From NCBI RefSeq assembly GCF_009739515.1, contig NZ_CP046535.1, forward strand, positions 1,364,001 through 1,428,000: 64,000 nt of DNA, given 5' to 3'. Below the pieces are notes generated by a model. It had not been told where the DNA came from and searched no databases. It saw nothing but the letters and a program-made list of their open reading frames with translations. The stretch comes from Sphingomonas profundi (GTDB lineage Bacteria; Pseudomonadota; Alphaproteobacteria; Sphingomonadales; Sphingomonadaceae). The position numbers and the translations under genes are program-made. Positions 8,837-19,186 of this stretch are shown here, piece after piece (positions within the stretch are counted from its first letter, which is position 1; each line of letters begins with the position of its first letter).

Positions 8837-9039
8837 TGGCGATCGTGATGGGCACTCTGTACCAGGCGCTCGTCGAGGGTGGAACAAGCCCGGAATCGGC
8901 GACAAAGGCCGCTGAAGAGGTGGCCGACTTCCAGAAACAGCTAGCGGATATCCGCAACGATCTCGCGTTCATCAAAGCGTTGCTCGGGGTTGCCGTGGCC
9001 GGTGTCGTGTCGTTGGTCGTAAAGGCCTTCTTCCTCTGA
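8836..9039 (+). CDS. Small coiled-coil membrane-anchored protein coupled to lipA (DUF1640-like appearance)
   Basis: A 67-aa protein: an N-terminal stretch similar in style to DUF1640 proteins (tail-anchored coiled coils), a short amphipathic helix around AEEVADFQKQLADIRNDL, then one C-terminal transmembrane helix (about 46-66). The start ATG overlaps the lipA stop by one base, and the stop at 9037-9039 is one base before the ratA-like ATG at 9041. It therefore sits in a tight lipA / small protein / ratA unit. Function is unknown, and family membership is a resemblance only. Confidence 0.65.
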   Translation: MAIVMGTLYQALVEGGTSPESATKAAEEVADFQKQLADIRNDLAFIKALLGVAVAGVVSLVVKAFFL

Positions 9040-9040
9040 C

Positions 9041-9529
9041 ATGCCAAAGACCCACGAAACCCGCACGCTGCCCTACACGCAAGAGCAGCTCTTCGATCTC
9101 GTCGCCGATGTCGCGCGGTATCGGGAGTTCCTGCCGTGGGTGCAGGCAGTGCGCGTGCGATCGGACAGCGAGACGGAGATGGTCGCCGACCTCGTCGTCG
9201 GCTTCAAGGGCATCCACGAGAATTTCACGTCTCGCGTTACCAAGCTACGCCCCGAGAAGATCCGCGTCGAATATCTCGAGGGGCCGCTGAAATATCTCTA
9301 CAATGACTGGACGTTCCGGCCGGATGGCCAGTCCGGCGAGGGACGTGGCTGCATCATCGACTTCACCGTGGATTTCGCCTTCCGCTCGCGCGTGTTCGAG
9401 GCGCTGGCGGGGCAGGTGTTCGATCGCGCGCTGCGCAAGATGATCGGCGCGTTCGAGCAGCGCGCCGCCGCTCTCTACGGCCCGGTCGAATCCGGCATCA
9501 GCAGGTCGAGCGCGAAGAGCGCCGCCTGA
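9041..9529 (+). CDS. RatA/Coq10-type START-domain protein
   Basis: A 162-aa member of the SRPBCC/START superfamily. The N terminus (TRTLPYTQEQLFDLVADV) and the block around YREFLPW are characteristic of the polyketide-cyclase-like Coq10 family, bacterial members of which include RatA. Coq10 homologues bind ubiquinone and support respiratory electron transfer; E. coli RatA was described as a ribosome-association toxin. In alphaproteobacteria the Coq10-like role is the more likely one. The last 55 bp overlap the 3' end of the convergent cinA-type gene. Confidence 0.8.
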   Translation: MPKTHETRTLPYTQEQLFDLVADVARYREFLPWVQAVRVRSDSETEMVADLVVGFKGIHENFTSRVTKLRPEKIRVEYLEGPLKYLYNDWTFRPDGQSGEGRGCIIDFTVDFAFRSRVFEALAGQVFDRALRKMIGAFEQRAAALYGPVESGISRSSAKSAA

Positions 9530-10026
9530 AGCCGCACGCCGCCGCGGCCCAGATCGCCGAAGAACTTCATGTCGGCGGCGATGTCGTCCGGATCGCCGCC
9601 CTTCACCGCGCGGGCGAATACCACGGTGCCGACCGGCTTCTTCTCGCTGCCGCCGTCCGGCCCGGCGATGCCGGTGATCGCCACCGCGGTATCGGCGCGC
9701 GTGCGGCCGATGGCGCCGCGCGCCATGGCCCACGCGACCGCGATCGATACCGCGCCGAACGTCTCCAGCACGTCCAGGCTCACGCCCAGCATCTCGAGCT
9801 TGGCATCGTACGAGTAGCTGACGAAGCCGCCCTCCAGCACGTCCGACGATCCGGGTATCTCGCTCAGCGCCGCCGTCACCAGGCCGCCGGTGCAGCTCTC
9901 GGCCAGCGCCACTTTTCTGCCGACGGCGCGATTCGCCTCGATCACGCGCCGCGCCGCCTCCACCAGTTCGGGCGGCAGTATATGGTCTGCCTGGGTATCG
10001 CTCGTCATCGCGTCATGCCCCGTCAT
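9475..10026 (-). CDS. pncC: CinA-family nicotinamide-nucleotide amidase
   Basis: A 183-aa single-domain CinA C-terminal protein. Characteristic motifs are ALAESCTGG near residue 40, the block GGFVSYSYDAK, and AVAITGIAGPDGGS followed by KPVGTVVFA. PncC deamidates NMN to nicotinate mononucleotide in the pyridine nucleotide cycle; the catalytic Ser/Thr lies in the SCTGG motif. It begins 6 bp after the ispDF stop, so it is likely cotranscribed with it. An alternative ATG is at 10008. Its 3' end overlaps the convergent ratA-like gene by 55 bp. Confidence 0.88.
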   Translation of the reverse strand: MTGHDAMTSDTQADHILPPELVEAARRVIEANRAVGRKVALAESCTGGLVTAALSEIPGSSDVLEGGFVSYSYDAKLEMLGVSLDVLETFGAVSIAVAWAMARGAIGRTRADTAVAITGIAGPDGGSEKKPVGTVVFARAVKGGDPDDIAADMKFFGDLGRGGVRLQAALFALDLLMPDSTGP

Positions 10027-10032
10027 GATCCG

Positions 10033-11208
10033 TCACGCATCCGCAGGCAGGCGGACGGTCGCCACCGCCTGCGCCGCGATGCCCTCGCCCCGGCCGGTGA
10101 AGCCCAGTCGCTCCGTGGTGGTGGCCTTGATGCTAACCGCTGCCTCTCGCACCTGCAACATGGCCGCCACCCGCTGGCGGATGGCGTCCCGATGCGGGCC
10201 GATCTTCGGCGCCTCGCAGATGATCGTGACATCCACGTGATCGATGATGCCACCGCGCGCCCGCACCAGATCGCGGGCATGCTCGACGAAGCGGGAGGAG
10301 GCCGCGCCGCGCCACTGCGGATCGGACGGTGGGAAGTGGCTGCCGATGTCGCCGTCCGCGATCGTGCCGAGCAGCGCGTCGACGATGGCGTGCAGCGCCA
10401 CGTCCGCGTCGGAGTGGCCGGCGAGCGCCCGGCTGTGCGCGATCTCGATCCCGCCGAGCCACAGCGCGTCGCCATCTGCGAAGGCGTGCACGTCGAAGCC
10501 GGTGCCGGCGCGCGAGATCATCGTCATCCGTGCCTCGGCCATTGCGAAATCCGCCTCGTAGGTGAGCTTGTCGAGCGCGGGATCGCCCGCGACGATGGTG
10601 ACGGACATGCCGGCCGCGCGCGCCACCTGCGCGTCGTCGGTAGCCTCGCGGTCCGCCGGCCAGGCGCGGTGCGCGGCGACGATCCCGTCGTGGCGGAAGG
10701 CCTGCGGCGTCTGCACCCGCACCACGCCCTCGCGCGGCACCGCCTCACCCAGCGTGTCTCCGCCGTGCGCCAGGCTGTCCGCCACCGCGAGCGCGGGGAT
10801 CGCCGCCGGCCCGTCGTCCAGCGCGGCGAGCAGCCGGTCGATCACGCCGCCCGGCAGGAAGGGCCGCGCGGCATCGTGGATCAGCACGCGATCGGCGCCG
10901 TCGATCGCGGCCAGGCCGTTCAGGACGGACGCGCGACGCGTCGCGCCACCCTCGACCGGCGGGGGCAGCGCGCGTCCGCCGATCGCCGTCGCGTACAGAT
11001 CCTGCTGCCCCGCGCCGATCACCACCTGCACCGCGTCGATCGCGGGGTGGGCCAAGAAGGCGTCGATCGCATGGGCCAGCACGCTGCGCCGGCCGATCGT
11101 GCGATACTGCTTCGGCAGCCCGCCGCCCGCCCGCACGCCCCGGCCGGCGGCGACGATCAGGGCGACGGTGCGGGGCAGGGGGCGGGGGCGGGGCGGATCG
11201 GCCGGCAT
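10033..11208 (-). CDS. ispDF: Bifunctional IspDF of the MEP isoprenoid pathway
   Basis: A 391-aa fusion. The N-terminal half is 2-C-methyl-D-erythritol 4-phosphate cytidylyltransferase ([33 protein letters not shown]). The C-terminal half (from about residue 230, GTGFDVHAF) is MECDP synthase, with zinc ligands in DVHAF and the His of AGHSDADV, plus [11 protein letters not shown]. The two activities convert MEP to CDP-ME and CDP-ME-2-phosphate to MECDP. The IspDF fusion is typical of alphaproteobacteria. It is divergent from dusB (90-bp gap) and followed closely by pncC. Confidence 0.95.
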   Translation of the reverse strand: MPADPPRPRPLPRTVALIVAAGRGVRAGGGLPKQYRTIGRRSVLAHAIDAFLAHPAIDAVQVVIGAGQQDLYATAIGGRALPPPVEGGATRRASVLNGLAAIDGADRVLIHDAARPFLPGGVIDRLLAALDDGPAAIPALAVADSLAHGGDTLGEAVPREGVVRVQTPQAFRHDGIVAAHRAWPADREATDDAQVARAAGMSVTIVAGDPALDKLTYEADFAMAEARMTMISRAGTGFDVHAFADGDALWLGGIEIAHSRALAGHSDADVALHAIVDALLGTIADGDIGSHFPPSDPQWRGAASSRFVEHARDLVRARGGIIDHVDVTIICEAPKIGPHRDAIRQRVAAMLQVREAAVSIKATTTERLGFTGRGEGIAAQAVATVRLPADA

Positions 11209-11298
11209 GGCGCCCGCCTAGCCGAGCCCGCGCTTGCCCGCCAGCGGCTTTCCCGCTACGGCCTGCTGAAATATTAGGCAGACTTCGGAAGCGAACGC

Positions 11299-12294
11299 GT
11301 GCGTCTCTCCCCCATCATGATCGGCCCCGTGCGCATCGAGACGCCGGTCATCCTCGCGCCGATGACGGGCGTCACCGATCTGCCGTTCCGCCGGATCGTG
11401 AAACGCTACGGCTCCGGCCTCAACGTCACCGAGATGATCGCCAGCCAGGCGATGATCCGCGAGACGCGCCAGTCGCTGCAGAAGGCGGCGTGGGACGCGG
11501 CGGAGGAGCCGATCTCGATGCAGCTCGTCGGCTGCACGCCGCACGAGATGGCCGAGGCGGCGAGGCTGAACCAGGATCGCGGCGCCGCGATCATCGACAT
11601 CAACATGGGCTGCCCGGTGCGCAAGGTGACGAACGGCGACGCCGGATCGGCGCTGATGCGCGATCTCGTCCACGCCGCGGCGATCATCGACGCGACGGTG
11701 AAGGCGGTGCGCGTGCCGGTGACGCTGAAGATGCGGATGGGCTGGTGCCATGACAGCCTGAACGCACCCGAACTCGCCCGCATCGCCGAGGATCTGGGCG
11801 TGCGAATGCTCACCGTCCACGGCCGCACGCGCAACCAGATGTACAAGGGCACGGCCGACTGGGCGTTCGTCCGCCGGGTGAAGCAGGCGGTGTCGATCCC
11901 GGTGATCGTCAACGGCGACATCTGCGCGATCGAGGATGCCGAGGCCGCGCTCGACCAGTCCGGCGCGGACGGCGTGATGATCGGGCGAGGCGCCTATGGC
12001 CGGCCGTGGCTGCTCGGCCAGGTGATGCGCTGGCTGGACACTGGGGAGCGCCGGGCCGATCCGTCCTACGACGAACAATATGCCCTGATCGTCGAGCATT
12101 ACCGGATGATGCTCGATCATTACGGCATCGTCACCGGCGTCAACATGGCGCGCAAGCATATCGGCTGGTACACCAAGGGCATCCCCGGATCGGCCGAGTT
12201 CCGCAACCGCGTCAACCAGGAGGCGGACCCGCAGGTCGTGCTCGCCATGCTGGCCGAATTCTACGCGCCGTGGCTCTCCCGCGCGGCGGCCTGA
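11299..12294 (+). CDS. dusB: tRNA-dihydrouridine synthase DusB
   Basis: A 331-aa FMN enzyme reducing specific uridines in tRNA. Motifs: [14 protein letters not shown] at the N terminus, NMGCPVRKV with the catalytic Cys, LKMRMGW, TVHGRTR, and the FMN-phosphate site [13 protein letters not shown]. The start is GTG at 11299 with GGAAGCG about 7 nt upstream. In alphaproteobacteria dusB (nifR3) heads the ntrBC operon, as here; ntrB begins within or just after its 3' end. Confidence 0.95.
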   Translation: MRLSPIMIGPVRIETPVILAPMTGVTDLPFRRIVKRYGSGLNVTEMIASQAMIRETRQSLQKAAWDAAEEPISMQLVGCTPHEMAEAARLNQDRGAAIIDINMGCPVRKVTNGDAGSALMRDLVHAAAIIDATVKAVRVPVTLKMRMGWCHDSLNAPELARIAEDLGVRMLTVHGRTRNQMYKGTADWAFVRRVKQAVSIPVIVNGDICAIEDAEAALDQSGADGVMIGRGAYGRPWLLGQVMRWLDTGERRADPSYDEQYALIVEHYRMMLDHYGIVTGVNMARKHIGWYTKGIPGSAEFRNRVNQEADPQVVLAMLAEFYAPWLSRAAA

Positions 12295-13363
12295 TCCGCT
12301 TCGGCCGGCGTGCCGCGCCCGACGGGCCGGCCCCGGCGGAGCTGCTTGCCGCGATGCCGGTGGCGATGCTCGCGATCGATCCCGGCGACGTGGTGACGGA
12401 GGCGAACAGCGCCTGCGAGACGCTGCTGAACCTGGGCCAGGCGGCGATCGTCGGCCGCAGCCTTGAATCGCTGATCGGCCGCTCGTCCGATCTGCTGCCC
12501 AGCGACGCGCCCTGCGCCGCCTACGATGTCGAGCTGGCGCTGCCGGACGGTCGCCGTCAGCGCGTCGATCTGATGGCGGCGCCGCTGCCGGAACGGGCGG
12601 ACTGGCGCATCGTGACGATCCATCTCCACGCACCCGCCCATCTCGTCGGCCGCGCCGCCAACCGCGCGGGCGGCGGCCTCACCGCGGTGGGTGCGGCGGC
12701 GATGCTGGCGCACGAGATCAAGAACCCGCTCTCCGGCATACGCGGCGCGGCGCAGCTGCTGGAAGCGAGCGCCGACGACGGATCGCGCGACCTGACCCGC
12801 TTGATCCGCGACGAGGTGGATCGCGTCGCCGCGCTGATCGATCGGATGGAGGGGTTCACCGATACCCGGCCGCTGGCGCTCGCGCCGCTCAACATCCACG
12901 CGGTGCTGGGCCATGCGCGCGAGGTGGCGCTGCGCGGGTTCGCGCGCGATCGCCAGATCCGCGAGGTCTATGATCCGTCGCTGCCGGCGGTGCTGGGCCA
13001 TCGCGATTCGCTGATCCAGGTGCTCATCAACCTCATGAAGAATGCGGCGGAGGCGAGCGACGGGCCGATCGTGCTGCGGACCGCCTATCGCCACGGCGTG
13101 TCGCTGCGCGGCGGGGAGGGCGATCGCCGCCGGCCGCTGCCGATCGAGGTGTGCGTGATCGACGAGGGGCCGGGCGCGCCGGCGGACATCGCCGAGCATC
13201 TGTTCGATCCGTTCGTCACCTCCAAGCGCAGCGGCGGCGGGCTGGGCCTGGCGCTCGTCGACAAGCTGGTCGCCGATCATGGCGGCATCGTGGAATATGC
13301 GCGCGAGGGGCAACCCGCCCGCACCGTGTTCCGCCTGCTGCTGCCACGCGCCGCCGATCGCGC

Positions 13364-13367
<4 letters not shown>
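12270..13367 (+). CDS. ntrB: Nitrogen-regulation histidine kinase NtrB
   Basis: A soluble two-component sensor kinase of about 365 aa: N-terminal PAS-like domain ([18 protein letters not shown] onward), HisKA domain with the phospho-His in [14 protein letters not shown], then an HATPase domain (N box [12 protein letters not shown]1 DEGPG, G2 GGGLGLALV). NtrB phosphorylates or dephosphorylates NtrC according to PII/nitrogen status. The start is uncertain: GTG at 12270 (overlapping dusB by 25 bp) keeps the whole PAS; the first in-frame ATG at 12354 would cut into it. The stop overlaps the ntrC ATG (ATGA). Confidence 0.88.
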
Positions 13368-14812
<1,445 letters not shown>

Positions 14813-14877
14813 TTCGAGACACAGGCGCCCGACAAGCTGTGTTTGTCATGCCACGCGTTCGTGGTATGCCTGCAACT

Positions 14878-17136
14878 ATGCAATCCTCTCCGCCGTCGCG
14901 ATTTCGGGCCGTGCCGCGCTGGCGGCGCGGCCTGACCGTGCGCCTGCGGCGACAGCTGATGCCGGTGGTGGAGGCGTCGACCCTGCTGGCGGCGATCGTC
15001 ATCGTCGCGACATCCTACGTGATCGTCACCTCGGGCGGGTCGCAGGCGCGGCTGCTCACGCCGCCGCTGGTGGCGTTGCTGCTGGTCGTCAACCTGGTTC
15101 CGCTGATGGGCCTGCTGGTGCTGTTCGCCAGGCGGGTGGCGAAGGGCAGGGCGGCGCGATCCGGCGTCGGCGGCAGCGCGCGGCTGCACGTGCGGCTGGT
15201 CGCCTTGTTTTCCGTGATCGCCAGCGTGCCGACCCTGCTGGTGGTGATCTTCGCCTCGCTGCTGTTCCAGTACGGCGTCGAGTTCTGGTTCTCCGATCGC
15301 GCGCGCACGGTGCTGGAGAATGCGGACAGCGTGGCCCAGGCCTATGTCGAGGAGAACAAGCAGCGCATCGTCGCTGACGTCGTCTCGATGGGCGGGGACG
15401 TGAACGGCTACTCGTCCACCTTCGGCATCGCCTCGCCGCGTTTCGCGGAAGGGCTCGCCTGGCAGGTAGCGGCGCGCAACCTGACCGAGGCGGCGGTGAT
15501 CCTGATCGGGCGCGATGGCAACCGGCGCCTGATCGCCGGCGCCAATCTGGACAAGAGGTCGCTGGAATTGCGCTTGCCGAACGCCGCTATCGGCGAGCTG
15601 CGAGATGGCCGCGCCCGCGTGGTGACGGACGCCGGGGACCGCATGGAGACGGTCGTCCGCCTCGATCCGGAGGCCGACGTGTTCCTCTACGCCTCCCGCA
15701 AGGTGGATCCGACCGTCCTGTCGTCGGTGGCGCGCGCGCGCAGCGCGCTGGGCGACTATAACACGATGATCGAGCGGTCTCGCCTGCTGCAGCTGCGCTT
15801 CAACATCGCGCTGCTGGCGGTCTCGCTGCTGATCGTCGGCATCGCCATCCTCGTCGCGTTCAAGGTGGCGGACCGGCTGGTGCGGCCGATGTCGGAGCTG
15901 GTCGGCGCCGCCCGCCGCATCGCCGGCGGCGACCTCACCGCGCGCGTCGCCGCGCCGCGCGTCTATGACGAGGTAGGCACCCTCGCCACCGCGTTCAACC
16001 GCATGACCGGCCGCCTGGAGGAGCAGACCCGCGCGCTGGTGGCCGCCAACGCCCAGGCGGACAGTCGCCGCGCGCTGACCGAGGCGGTGCTCTCCGGCGT
16101 CAGCGCCGGCGTGATCTCGGTGGATCAGGATCGCCGCGTGCGCCTGCTCAACACGTCGGCCGCCGAAATGTTGAAGACCGACAGCGAGATCGTCGTCGAC
16201 CGCCCGCTGAGCGAGGTCGCGCCGGAGCTGGCGCGCATGCTCGACTGCCCGGATCGCGAGGCGGTGATCCAGTTCTCCAGCGGCGGCGAGCCGCGCACCC
16301 TGGCGGTGAAGCTCGTCCGCACCGGCACCGGCCACGTGCTGACCTTCGACGACATCACGCAGCAGCTGCTGGACCAGCGCCGCGCCGCCTGGTCGGACGT
16401 GGCCCGCCGCATCGCCCACGAGATCAAGAACCCGCTCACCCCGATCCAGCTCGCGGCGGAACGGCTCCAGCGCCGCTACGGCCGCGAGGTCGTTTCCGAT
16501 CACGCCACGTTCGAGCGGCTGACCGGCACGATCGTGCGGCAGGTTGGCGATCTGCGCCGCATGGTCGACGAATTCTCGTCCTTCGCGCGCATGCCCAAGC
16601 CCGTCTTCCGCGACGAGGCGATCGCCGACATCGCCCGCGACGCGCTGGTGCTGCCGCAGGTCGCGCATCCCGCCATCGACTTTCGCCTGCACGCGCCGGA
16701 CCTGTCGCCGCACATGGTCTGCGATCGCCGGCAGATCGGCCAGGCGCTGACCAACGTCATCAAGAATGCGGTGGAAGCCGTGGAGGCGAAGGCCGATCCC
16801 GCCGGCGCCGTCTCGCTCGCGATAGCAGAGGAGGACGGCCGGCTGCTGATCACCGTGTGCGACGACGGCATCGGCCTGCCGGCCGAGCGCGAGCGCATCA
16901 CCGAACCCTATATGACGACGCGGGTGCGCGGCACCGGCCTGGGCCTCGCGATCGTGCGCAAGATCGTCGAGGAGCATTTCGGCACCATCACCTTCGCCGA
17001 CAGGCCCGGCGGCGGCACGATGGTGCGCCTCTCCTTCGATCTCGCGACGCTCGCCCCGCTCGCCGCCGACAATGACGACCAGGCGGACGACAGCGACAGC
17101 CGCATGACCGAACTGACCCGCATGAAGATTGGGTGA
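14878..17136 (+). CDS. ntrY: Membrane histidine kinase NtrY
   Basis: About 752 aa. Three N-terminal transmembrane helices, an extracytoplasmic region, and a fourth transmembrane helix near RFNIALLAVSLLIVGIA. Then a HAMP domain (VADRLVRPMSEL), a PAS domain, HisKA with [18 protein letters not shown] and an HATPase (NVIKNAVEA; DDGIGL; GTGLGLAIV). NtrYX in alphaproteobacteria links nitrogen and redox/envelope signals. The start is uncertain: ATG at 14878, 14866 or 14848, or TTG at 14809 overlapping the ntrC stop; none has a convincing ribosome-binding site. The stop overlaps the ntrX start. Confidence 0.92.
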   Translation: MQSSPPSRFRAVPRWRRGLTVRLRRQLMPVVEASTLLAAIVIVATSYVIVTSGGSQARLLTPPLVALLLVVNLVPLMGLLVLFARRVAKGRAARSGVGGSARLHVRLVALFSVIASVPTLLVVIFASLLFQYGVEFWFSDRARTVLENADSVAQAYVEENKQRIVADVVSMGGDVNGYSSTFGIASPRFAEGLAWQVAARNLTEAAVILIGRDGNRRLIAGANLDKRSLELRLPNAAIGELRDGRARVVTDAGDRMETVVRLDPEADVFLYASRKVDPTVLSSVARARSALGDYNTMIERSRLLQLRFNIALLAVSLLIVGIAILVAFKVADRLVRPMSELVGAARRIAGGDLTARVAAPRVYDEVGTLATAFNRMTGRLEEQTRALVAANAQADSRRALTEAVLSGVSAGVISVDQDRRVRLLNTSAAEMLKTDSEIVVDRPLSEVAPELARMLDCPDREAVIQFSSGGEPRTLAVKLVRTGTGHVLTFDDITQQLLDQRRAAWSDVARRIAHEIKNPLTPIQLAAERLQRRYGREVVSDHATFERLTGTIVRQVGDLRRMVDEFSSFARMPKPVFRDEAIADIARDALVLPQVAHPAIDFRLHAPDLSPHMVCDRRQIGQALTNVIKNAVEAVEAKADPAGAVSLAIAEEDGRLLITVCDDGIGLPAERERITEPYMTTRVRGTGLGLAIVRKIVEEHFGTITFADRPGGGTMVRLSFDLATLAPLAADNDDQADDSDSRMTELTRMKIG

Positions 17137-18521
17137 AGATGCTGGACGTATTGATCGTCGACGATGAGCAGGACATTCGCGAGCTGGTCGCCGGCGTGCT
17201 CGAGGATGAGGGCTATGCCGCCCGCACCGCCGCCGATTCGGACGGGACGCTGGCCGCGCTGGCCGATCGCCGGCCGTCGCTGGTGCTGCTGGACGTGTAC
17301 CTCAAGGGATCGAGGCTCGACGGGCTCGATCTGCTGGACGAGATCAAGCGGCGCGATCCCTCGCTGCCGGTGCTCGTCATCTCCGGCCACGGCAATATCG
17401 ACACGGCGGTGGCGGCCATCCGGCGCGGCGCGGTGGACTTCATCGAGAAGCCGTTCGAGGCGGAGCGGCTGCTGCTGCTCGTCGCCCGCGCCACCGAGAC
17501 GGACCGGCTGCGCCGCGAGAACGCCTCGCTGAAGGCGCAGATCGGGCAGGAGGACGAGCTGACCGGCAGTTCCGGCGCGATCAACTCCGTGCGCGCCACC
17601 CTGAAGCGCGTCGCCGCCACCGGCAGCCGCGTGCTCATCAGCGGCCCCGCCGGCGTCGGCAAGGAGGTGGCCGCCCGCCTGCTGCACATGTGGAGCCCGC
17701 GCGTGGAGGCGCCGTTCACCGTCGTCTCGGCCGCGCGGATGACGCCGGAGCGGGTGGAGGAGGAGCTGTTCGGCATGGAGGAGGGGCATGAGGTGGTCCG
17801 CCCCGGCCTGTTCGAACAGGCGCATGGCGGCACCCTGTTCCTCGACGAGATCGCCGATATGCCGCTGACCGCGCAGGCCAAGATCCTGCGCGTGCTGACC
17901 GACCAGAGCTTCAACCGCGTCGGCGGCCAGCGCGTGGTGAAGGTGGACGTCCGCGTCGTCTCCGCCACCTCGCGCGATCTGCCGGAGGAGATCGCCGCCG
18001 GCCGCTTCCGCGAGGATCTCTACTATCGCCTCAACGTGGTGCCGGTGCATCTTCCCGCGCTGACCGAGCGGCGCGAGGACATCCCCGCGCTCGTCGACCA
18101 TTTCGTCGCGCGCTACGCGGCCGAGCGGCGGGTGCCGACGCCGATCGTCTCGCCGGAAGCGGTGGCGGCGCTGCAGGCCTATGACTGGCCGGGCAATGTG
18201 CGGCAGGTGCGCAACGTCGTCGAACGCACGATCATCCTCGCGCCGGGCGACCGGCTGGCGCGGATCGACATCGACATGTTGCCGCCGGAGGTGCTGAGCG
18301 ACCAGGCGCGGCTGAACCCCGGCGACGCGGCGAAATCGATCATGGGCACGCCGCTGCGCGAGGCCCGCGAGACCTTCGAGCGCGAATATCTGCGCGTGCA
18401 GATCCGCCGCTTCTCCGGCAACATCAGCCGCACCGCGACCTTCATCGGCATGGAGCGATCGGCCCTGCACCGCAAGCTGAAGACGCTGGGCCTCGCCGAT
18501 CCGAAGGAGGAGGGGGAGTAG
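17133..18521 (+). CDS. ntrX: Response regulator NtrX
   Basis: A 462-aa NtrC-family regulator: receiver with phospho-acceptor Asp54 (VLLDVYL), AAA+ domain (Walker A GPAGVGKE, Walker B GGTLFLDEIADMP) and C-terminal Fis-type helix-turn-helix (RTATFIGMERSALHRKL). The GAFTGA loop required for sigma54 remodelling is replaced (the equivalent stretch reads FGMEEGHEVVRPG). Loss of this loop is known for alphaproteobacterial NtrX and suggests sigma54-independent regulation. The start is GTG at 17133 (GTGA overlap with ntrY) or ATG at 17139. Confidence 0.93.
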   Translation: MKMLDVLIVDDEQDIRELVAGVLEDEGYAARTAADSDGTLAALADRRPSLVLLDVYLKGSRLDGLDLLDEIKRRDPSLPVLVISGHGNIDTAVAAIRRGAVDFIEKPFEAERLLLLVARATETDRLRRENASLKAQIGQEDELTGSSGAINSVRATLKRVAATGSRVLISGPAGVGKEVAARLLHMWSPRVEAPFTVVSAARMTPERVEEELFGMEEGHEVVRPGLFEQAHGGTLFLDEIADMPLTAQAKILRVLTDQSFNRVGGQRVVKVDVRVVSATSRDLPEEIAAGRFREDLYYRLNVVPVHLPALTERREDIPALVDHFVARYAAERRVPTPIVSPEAVAALQAYDWPGNVRQVRNVVERTIILAPGDRLARIDIDMLPPEVLSDQARLNPGDAAKSIMGTPLREARETFEREYLRVQIRRFSGNISRTATFIGMERSALHRKLKTLGLADPKEEGE

Positions 18522-18615
18522 ACCCTCCTCTCGAATGCGCGTGCTTAGAAACCCCTTGCCCGTACGACGGCAACATCGCCCCATAGACGCGCCTTCGCAC
18601 CTGCGGTAGAAACGC

Positions 18616-18642
18616 CATGTCCCGGCACCCGGCCGGGGCATG
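18616..18642 (+). promoter_or_regulatory. Hairpin in the hfq leader
   Basis: An 11-bp stem (one G-U pair): arm 18616-18626, loop ACCCG 18627-18631, arm 18632-18642. It lies 61 nt upstream of the hfq ATG in the 182-bp ntrX-hfq gap. No U-tract follows, so a leader structure or weak terminator for ntrX is more likely than a classical terminator. Confidence 0.45.
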
Positions 18643-18703
18643 CAACGCGCCGCACAGGCGCTCGCGCGGGCAATGGTCCCGCCAAGTTCCGGAGACCGGA
18701 CCC

Positions 18704-19186
18704 ATGGCCGACAAGGTCAACAACCTTCAGGATATCTTTCTCAACTCCCTCCGCAAATCGAAGACGCCGGTGACGATGTTCCTCGTCAAGGGCGTGAAAT
18801 TGCAGGGGATCATCACCTGGTTCGACAATTTCTCGGTGCTGCTGCGGCGCGACGGGCAGAGCCAGCTGATCTACAAGCACGCCATCTCCACCGTGATGCC
18901 GGCCCATCCGCTCGACCTGACCGAGATCGAGAAGGGTTTTGAGGTCGAGAAGAAGGCGACCCTGCTGCAGGAGATCTTCCTGGGTGCGGTGCGGCGCGCG
19001 CGGGAGCCGGTGACGATGTTCCTCGTCAACGGCGTCATGCTTCAGGGCGAGATCGCCGCCTATGACCTGTTCTGCATGCTGCTGCGGCGGGACGGGATGT
19101 CGCAACTCGTCTACAAGCACGCTATATCCACCGTGCAGCCCGCCAACCCGATCAACCTGGCGGCGCTCGACGGGGAGAGTGATTGA
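18704..19186 (+). CDS. hfq: Tandem double-domain Hfq RNA chaperone
   Basis: A 160-aa protein made of two complete Hfq/Sm domains in one chain, repeated with an exact period of 80 residues (first about 8-69, second about 88-149); by direct comparison 41 of 62 aligned residues are identical. Both keep the Gln of the LQ(D/E) helix and the YKHAIST Sm2 signature (57-63 and 137-143). Both carry basic rim residues (RKSK and RRAR). Canonical Hfq is a homohexamer of single domains that pairs sRNAs with mRNAs; here three chains could supply six domains. The ATG at 18704 has GGAG about 10 nt upstream. hflX follows with a 4-bp overlap, as in many proteobacteria. Confidence 0.95.
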   Translation: MADKVNNLQDIFLNSLRKSKTPVTMFLVKGVKLQGIITWFDNFSVLLRRDGQSQLIYKHAISTVMPAHPLDLTEIEKGFEVEKKATLLQEIFLGAVRRAREPVTMFLVNGVMLQGEIAAYDLFCMLLRRDGMSQLVYKHAISTVQPANPINLAALDGESD

